A stretch of DNA of 64,000 nt from Pseudomonadota bacterium (GTDB lineage Bacteria; Pseudomonadota; Gammaproteobacteria; Acidiferrobacterales; UBA6901), in the NCBI GenBank assembly GCA_021790335.1, contig JAJYEE010000006.1, positions 29,467-93,466 of the forward strand, in the 5' to 3' direction. This document shows, in pieces, positions 58,971-64,000 of the stretch. A program made the position numbers and the translations under genes. Below the pieces are notes generated by a model. The model worked only from the letters and a program-made list of their open reading frames with translations. It was not told where the DNA came from and did not search any database. Position 1 is the first letter of the stretch; each line of letters opens with the position of its first letter.

Positions 58971-59179
58971 AAGAATTCCGGTGTCTCTGCCAACCGGGGC
59001 GTTCCGGACTGCATACTCCACAGGTGTGTGCGCAGGCTCATCCCGTTGTCTTCGTCGCGACACCCGCAATGGTCTGGGTCGTCCCGATGCCGTATCGGGT
59101 TCGGTCGGAGCGGGGCGGTATCGGCCGGCCGACCATGCGTCCTGTGCGGCGGGAACACTGGCAATAATAAATGTTGGCG

Positions 59180-59195
59180 AGCTGGTAAACCAGCT
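59180..59195. promoter_or_regulatory. 16-bp dyad upstream of the sigma factor gene
   Basis: AGCTGGTAAACCAGCT has perfect 7-bp arms around a 2-base centre, 210 bp upstream of the sigma factor start. It resembles an operator for a dimeric regulator. The surrounding 440 bp (58971-59410) contain no gene. Function is not known. Confidence 0.4.
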
Positions 59196-59410
59196 TGGTA
59201 ACGTACCTCTTCGGCATGCCTCAGCCCGCCGTTCTCCTTGTATCCTGATCATTTAACGCCGCTACAGGGTTCAGGATGACAACACGGCAGGAAGTGCGCC
59301 GGACCGGTGCCGGTCCAACCGGATAGCGCGAGCCGCATGGCTGTCCCGGGAGCCCTTGAAATCTCCTGGCAGGTTACGCGATACCTGGGTCGGAAACGGC
59401 GTCCGCGGCC

Positions 59411-60259
59411 TCAGCGTTGACCGCTGCTGCCGATCGCGGCGGCCAGCAGGTCGAGGGCGCGGCCCGGCAGCAGGCGCCGGGCGGCGGCCAGAAAGCGGGT
59501 GGGAACGGTGACGGGATAGCGGATTTTCGGGCGGCGTGCCCCGAGCGCATGGGCCACTTTGTGGGCTACCGCCTCGGGTGGCAGAGTAAACGGCAGCGGT
59601 TTCGTGCCGCCCAGGCGGGTTTCCACGCGTGCGTAATAGTCACGGTGCGCACTGCGCGCGCGGTCGATGTTGCGCAGATAGGCCTGGTAGGCATTCTCCC
59701 GGAATCGACTGCTGATCGGGCCGGGCTCCACCAGACAGACGTGGATATTGGTTCCGCGCAGTTCCAGGCGCAGGGCGTCACTGAGCGCCTCAAGCGCGAA
59801 TTTGCTTGCGCTATAGGCCCCGCGATAGGCGAGGCACACCACGCCCAGCAGCGAACTGATCTGAACAATGCGTCCCGAACCCTGGGCGCGGAATACGGGA
59901 ATGATGCGGTTGGTCAGCTCCTGGGTGCCAAACACGTTGGTCTCGAACTGCTCGCGCAGGGCATCGCGCGTCAGATCCTCCACTGCGCCGGGCTGGCCGT
60001 AGGCACCGTTGTTCACGATGCCATGGATACGGCCCTGGGTCTTGTCCAGGATCTCGGCGACGGCTGTACGAATCGAGGCGCTCGAAGATAGATCGAGGCT
60101 GAGACTCTCGAGTCCGGTGCCGACGAGCGCGGCGATGTCCTCGGTCCGCCGTACGGTTGCGAATACGCGGTACCCGCGCTGCCGCAGCAGCAATGCTGTC
60201 GCACGGCCAATGCCCGACGAGCAGCCGGTAACCAGCACGGACCGTTGACCGGCTTCCAC
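59411..60259 (-). CDS. SDR-family oxidoreductase
   Basis: The 282-residue protein is a classical short-chain dehydrogenase. The nucleotide motif TGCSSGIG is near residue 12, NNGAYG near 84, and the catalytic Ser-Tyr-Lys set is in ISSLLG and YSASK (Tyr near 149). The C terminus beyond residue 225 carries Arg/Leu-rich helices. Substrate is unknown; similar proteins act on fatty or hydroxysteroid substrates. It faces the unknown 184-residue gene on the same strand. Confidence 0.88.
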   Translation of the reverse strand: MEAGQRSVLVTGCSSGIGRATALLLRQRGYRVFATVRRTEDIAALVGTGLESLSLDLSSSASIRTAVAEILDKTQGRIHGIVNNGAYGQPGAVEDLTRDALREQFETNVFGTQELTNRIIPVFRAQGSGRIVQISSLLGVVCLAYRGAYSASKFALEALSDALRLELRGTNIHVCLVEPGPISSRFRENAYQAYLRNIDRARSAHRDYYARVETRLGGTKPLPFTLPPEAVAHKVAHALGARRPKIRYPVTVPTRFLAAARRLLPGRALDLLAAAIGSSGQR

Positions 60260-60510
60260 GACTTTCCTCCACTTGATCCTGGCTTGCTACGCAGCATAGC
60301 CCATGGAGGCGTGGCTGATAAGGGCGCGCGTCTCGTTCCGTGGCGGCCACGGTGAAGAAGGCACAGCGTAAAGCGGGTCGCTGTGGCGATGCCGGGCGAA
60401 CCGTAGCCCCAGCTTGCTTCGGAGACGTCAGGGTGATCACCACGAAAAATGCGCTACCGCTTCCATCCGGGAAGCCCTGCCGCCGCGGGATCCGGACCGA
60501 GGCCGGGCGG

Positions 60511-61065
60511 CTAATGCGCTTCGAGTTTGGCCAGTTCTTCGAGCAGCGCCAGCACCAGGGTTTCGCCCTGGGCGGTCATGCCCTTGGTTAGCTTCTCGGC
60601 GTCGTGTTCCCCGGAAATGAGCGGATGCATGATTCCGGACAGGCGCGCCATGTCGCCACCCGAGCGGAGCATGGTCTCGGCCATGGCAGCGAGAACCTGC
60701 AGCGCCTGCGCGTCGCCGCGGCGCACAGCGTGTACCATCGCCGCAAGCGCCGGCGCCGCCAGGCCCGGGTCGGGTTTGGTGTTGAGGTCGGGCAGCGTCG
60801 CGGGATCCTGCAGGCCACGCAGGATGGCCGTGACGATCACCTGATCCTCTTCGTCCAGGGGCCGCAAAAGTGCCGCATCTCGACGACCTTTGAGGATTTC
60901 ACGGATCGCGCGCACTAGGTCGGTCCAGCCGTTAGCGACGGCCGTATCCAGGATCCCCTCCAGGTCCGGCACCAGGCTGAGGTTCTGGCAGCCTATGACT
61001 ACCCGGTGGATAAGCCCAGCGTGGGATTGCAGAATCTGCTGATCTTTTTCCGGCATCGATGCCAT
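60511..61065 (-). CDS. Conserved hypothetical protein, 184 residues
   Basis: I do not recognise this family. The product is soluble, acidic and mostly helical, with Ala/Leu-rich helices and heptad-like spacing (MVHAVRRGDAQALQVLAAMA near 110-129). There is no signal peptide or membrane segment. An alpha-solenoid or four-helix fold is possible. Starts at 61065 (MASMPEKD) or 61056 are equally likely. It is on the strand opposite gnnA, whose -10-like TAAAAT lies near 61164. Confidence 0.6.
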   Translation of the reverse strand: MASMPEKDQQILQSHAGLIHRVVIGCQNLSLVPDLEGILDTAVANGWTDLVRAIREILKGRRDAALLRPLDEEDQVIVTAILRGLQDPATLPDLNTKPDPGLAAPALAAMVHAVRRGDAQALQVLAAMAETMLRSGGDMARLSGIMHPLISGEHDAEKLTKGMTAQGETLVLALLEELAKLEAH

Positions 61066-61264
61066 GGCGCTGACCCGTCGATTTTCCCGCCACTATAGCG
61101 TTGCAGGCGGATGAAAGGAACCACACGCCGACACTGCCTGTGCCCTTATTCCCGGGGATAGTTTAAAATGGCCGCGTTTGCGTTCCGGTCTTTCCGGCCG
61201 GCAGGCTCTTTCGTGATGCCTGCGCGGGTATGCGCAGGACGTGGCGAAGGAGGCTATGCGGAAA

Positions 61265-62212
61265 ATGAGTGGCAGGCTGCGCGTAGGAGTCGTCGGCGTC
61301 GGCTATCTGGGCAAGTTTCATGCACGCATCTATTCGGCCATGCCGGATGTGACGCTGGTCGGTGTCGTCGATGTGGATGCGGTGGCGGGCCAGGCTGTCG
61401 CCGCGCAGCACGGCTGTCGGGCCTACACCAGGCCCGAGGCGCTGCTCGGCAATGTCGACGCGGTGAGCATCGTAGTACCGACGATCCATCATTTGCCGGT
61501 GGCGCGCCCGTTTCTGGAAAGCGGCGTGCACATGCTGATGGAGAAGCCGCTCGCTCCCAGCTATGAAGATGCGCTCGCGCTCGTGGAACTCGCCGAGCGC
61601 AGCGGGGTCGTGTTCCAGGTGGGACATCTGGAGCGGTTCAATGCCGGAGTCATGGCGCTGGCCGAGCGCGTGCGCGAGCCGCGCTTCATCGAAGTGCACC
61701 GGCTCGGGGAATTTGTCGAACGCGCCACCGACGTGGACGTGGTCACCGACCTCATGATCCATGACATCGACATCGTCATGTCGCTGGTCGGATCCCCTAT
61801 CAGGGAAATCGCCGCCACCGGGCTGCCGGTACTGACCGAACACGTCGATATCGCAAATGCCCGCATTGAGTTTGCCAACGGCGCCGTGGCCAACGTCACC
61901 GCGAGCCGCGTGTCCAACAAGAAGCAGCGCCGCATGCGCGTTTTCGGGCACAACGGCTATTACGCCCTCAACTTCATGGATCAGCAGATTGAAGTCGTGC
62001 GTGCCGTCAGCGGACAGGCAGGCGGACGCGCCGAGATCATCGCCGAGCGGCTCGAAGTGAAGCCGCGGCAGCCGCTCGACGCCGAGCTGGCCGAATTCAT
62101 CAAGTCAGTGCGCACCGGCGAGCCGCCGCTCGTTGGAGGGCGCACAGGCCTCGAGGCGCTGCGCGTGGCACTTATGGTCAAGGAGAAAATCGCATCATGT
62201 CTGAAAGCGTAA
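61265..62212 (+). CDS. gnnA: UDP-GlcNAc 3-dehydrogenase GnnA-like oxidoreductase (Gfo/Idh/MocA)
   Basis: The protein has a Rossmann motif GVVGVGYLGKFHARIYS (about residues 6-22), the EKPLA motif near 93 and GHLERFNAGV near 120 typical of Gfo/Idh/MocA enzymes. In Acidithiobacillus ferrooxidans GnnA oxidises the 3-OH of UDP-GlcNAc so GnnB can aminate it. The next gene is an aminotransferase overlapping by 16 bp, matching that pair. ATG 61265 gives 315 residues with GGAGG eleven bases upstream; ATG 61256 and GTG 61241 are alternatives. The substrate is inferred from context, so another UDP-sugar is possible. Confidence 0.78.
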   Translation: MSGRLRVGVVGVGYLGKFHARIYSAMPDVTLVGVVDVDAVAGQAVAAQHGCRAYTRPEALLGNVDAVSIVVPTIHHLPVARPFLESGVHMLMEKPLAPSYEDALALVELAERSGVVFQVGHLERFNAGVMALAERVREPRFIEVHRLGEFVERATDVDVVTDLMIHDIDIVMSLVGSPIREIAATGLPVLTEHVDIANARIEFANGAVANVTASRVSNKKQRRMRVFGHNGYYALNFMDQQIEVVRAVSGQAGGRAEIIAERLEVKPRQPLDAELAEFIKSVRTGEPPLVGGRTGLEALRVALMVKEKIASCLKA

Positions 62213-63312
62213 TTCCCGTTCCGTTCCTGGATCTCACCGCTCAGTTCAAGGATCTCGAAGGCGAGTGGCTGGAGGCGGTACGTGCCAGCGGGGCCCGGGG
62301 TAGCTTCATTCTCGGGCCGCAGGTTTCGGCCTTTGAGCGCGAGTTCGCGGACTACGTCGGGGTTAAGCACGCGATCGCAGTGGCCAATGGCACGGACTCG
62401 CTGGTGCTGTCATTGCGCGCCCTAAACATTGGCCGCGGCGATGAAGTGATCACGACGCCGTTTACCTTCTTTGCGTCGGCCGAAGCCATCGACGTAGTCG
62501 GGGCCACGCCGGTGTTCGCCGACATTCTGGCGGATGACTTCACCCTTGACCCCAGGAGCGTCCGCGAGCGGATCGGACCGAAGACACGCGCGATACTGCC
62601 GGTGCATATATTCGGACATGCGGCCGACATGGATTCCATCATGGAGATTGCCCGCGAGCATGGGCTGGCGGTGATCGAGGATTGCGCCCAGTCCTTCGGG
62701 GCAAGGGTCGGGGATAGGGTGACCGGCAGCATCGGAACGACCGGAAGCTTCAGCTTTTACCCCACCAAGGTGCTCGGCGGTTACGGTGATGGCGGTATGG
62801 TCACGACCAACAGTGCGCAGATCGATGAGCGTATCCGCCGCCTGCGCAACCACGGGGCGATCAAGCCGTTCATTCACGTCGAGGTCGGCTGCAACAGTCG
62901 TCTGGACGAGATCCAGGCCGCAGCCCTGCGCATCAAGCTCCGCGGCATCGATGCTGCCATCACGGGCCGTCGTCGGGTGGCCGAAACCTACAGTCGCCGC
63001 TTCGCCGGCACAGCGGTCAGGGGGCCGACAGCCCGGGGCGCGGATGCGCATGTCTACAACCTCTACACCATACGCACCGCGCAGCGCGACCAGGTCCGCC
63101 AGCGTCTGACCGATCGCCAGATAGGTTCATCGCTATGCTATCCGCAGGGCTTGCACCTTCAGGACGTATACCGGCACCTCGGGTACCAGCCCGGCAGCCT
63201 GCCGGTGTGCGAACAGGCGACGACCGAGGTGCTGTCGCTGCCGGTCTATCCGGGAATGCCGGATGCCCATATTGCGCGTGTGTGCCAGACCGTGCTGGAT
63301 GCGCTGGACTGA
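62197..63312 (+). CDS. gnnB: GnnB-like PLP aminotransferase (DegT/DnrJ/EryC1)
   Basis: The 371-residue protein is a sugar aminotransferase. The PLP lysine is Lys191 in FSFYPTKVLGGYGDGG, with ANGTDSLVLSLRAL (about 63-76) and VIEDCAQSFGA (aspartate near 162) also conserved. In Acidithiobacillus GnnB uses glutamate to aminate the 3-keto product of GnnA, yielding UDP-GlcNAc3N, which lets LpxA make lipid A with amide-linked chains at position 3. The 16-bp overlap with gnnA indicates translational coupling. lpx genes are not in this window. Confidence 0.8.
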   Translation: MSESVIPVPFLDLTAQFKDLEGEWLEAVRASGARGSFILGPQVSAFEREFADYVGVKHAIAVANGTDSLVLSLRALNIGRGDEVITTPFTFFASAEAIDVVGATPVFADILADDFTLDPRSVRERIGPKTRAILPVHIFGHAADMDSIMEIAREHGLAVIEDCAQSFGARVGDRVTGSIGTTGSFSFYPTKVLGGYGDGGMVTTNSAQIDERIRRLRNHGAIKPFIHVEVGCNSRLDEIQAAALRIKLRGIDAAITGRRRVAETYSRRFAGTAVRGPTARGADAHVYNLYTIRTAQRDQVRQRLTDRQIGSSLCYPQGLHLQDVYRHLGYQPGSLPVCEQATTEVLSLPVYPGMPDAHIARVCQTVLDALD

Positions 63313-64000
63313 GTTTCGGTCCCGTCCCCTGTGTTACGGGAAGGGCCGAAAATGGCGGTGGTGCTTTTCGCGGTCGTAAGGAAAGGCCGCGCGTGCCATC
63401 GGGCGATTTCGGTGGTTCTCGGTCAATACGGAAGAATTCCGGGTCGTTGCTTGTCGCTGCGTGATTCTCCGCTATTTTGTGTGGCACTGATCGCCGCAGC
63501 CGACGGGACACGCCGTGGTACTGGCAGAGGACAAGTCCCGGACGGCGGCGTGCGAAGGGCTGTTTTCAGTCAAAAACGGTACATCCGCTGCGAGCTATGG
63601 GAAGGCGCGAAGCGCCGAGGCGAGTAGTCCGCGGAAGGCGTAGGGTCCGGGCGGGTGGCCGAAGGCCGCCTGCAAGGACACCCGAAACGCCGTCCAGCCG
63701 TTGCCAGGGCGAGCGTTTCGCGCGCGCCGAAAGCGCGCGCGGCTCGACCGCAGGGCGGCCGCGGCGTGCCGTAGCCGGAGGCGAAGGCACAATAAGTTGC
63801 GCCGGCTCTAACCGAGTGCGCGAGAGAGACTTGGATGTCCTGTCGCGCATCACGAGGGGCCGGCGCACAATCGCGCCAGGACTTAAAAACAGCCGAATAC
63901 GCGCACTCACTTTGCAGCAGCCTCTCTCTCCGAACGGTACGGAACGACGCGGTGGGGGGCAGATGATCGATACCCACAGTAGGCGGTCTGCCCGTCACAG
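63313..64000. other. Final 690 bp with no supportable gene
   Basis: Several long open frames on both strands here have extreme Arg/Pro/Ala content and look like by-products of high GC. A strong 9-bp GC-only hairpin lies at 63719-63741 (arms CGCGCGCGC-type around loop CGAAA), without a T run. No promoter, tRNA or known repeat is seen. The sequence may belong to a gene or element that continues beyond the window. Confidence 0.5.

Noticed and set aside
63570..63998. 142-codon minus-strand frame at the window end
   Set aside because: The composition is dominated by Arg, Pro and Ala, no domain is visible and there is no clear start signal.

Overview
The window is a 64 kb stretch of a GC-rich gammaproteobacterial chromosome (estimated by eye at about 60% GC). 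The gene order carB-greA-rlmE-ftsH-folP-glmM-tpiA-secG-tRNA-Leu(GAG), a 14-gene nuo operon, tRNA-fMet, then rimP-nusA-infB-rbfA-truB-rpsO-pnp is the classic gammaproteobacterial backbone. Separate nuoC and nuoD genes and a NuoG without N7 ligands differ from the enterobacterial complex I. Agmatine degradation genes and a GnnA/GnnB pair (UDP-GlcNAc3N for amide-linked lipid A) would fit a non-enteric, perhaps sulfur- or iron-oxidising gammaproteobacterium. I cannot name the species.

Region by region. (1) 1-7.8 kb: end of carB, greA, a DUF4149 membrane protein, rlmE, ftsH, folP, glmM, tpiA, secG and tRNA-Leu. (2) 8.0-22.6 kb: complete nuoA-N, tightly packed with several overlapping starts. (3) 22.7-24.0 kb: an initiator tRNA gene with an unusual U1/U72 end, followed by a frameshifted remnant of a serine recombinase and about 750 bp of silent DNA. 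(4) 24.0-32.6 kb: the transcription/translation/RNA operon rimP-nusA-infB-rbfA-truB-rpsO-pnp, with a promoter, a leader hairpin before rimP, a long hairpin before pnp and a strong terminator after it. (5) 32.6-38.3 kb: yheT-acs, an unknown small protein, a MotB/OmpA-like protein and a patatin phospholipase. (6) 38.3-39.6 kb: a decayed locus in which a deletion has joined the first 26 codons of a response regulator to the last part of a histidine kinase, with phased TGTAA boxes still upstream. (7) 39.6-46.9 kb: a GAF-PAS-GGDEF-EAL protein, Rep helicase and citrate synthase. (8) 47-55 kb: MFS transporter, CigR/RcnB-like lipoprotein, DAHP synthase, a stand-alone RF-1 domain protein, cold-shock protein, DedA protein, RNA methyltransferase and the agmatine enzymes AguA/AguB. 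(9) 56-59 kb: DUF1015 protein and a sigma factor/anti-sigma/Arg-rich periplasmic protein cluster. (10) 59.4-63.3 kb: an SDR oxidoreductase, an unknown protein and gnnA-gnnB. The last 690 bp hold no gene I can support.

Most of the window is housekeeping. The parts most worth a second look are the two-component deletion scar with its surviving operator, the initiator tRNA and its neighbouring recombinase remnant, the RNA hairpins in the rimP and pnp leaders, the sigma/anti-sigma cluster with an upstream dyad, and gnnAB. I found no CRISPR array, no intact insertion sequence and no convincing new defence system.
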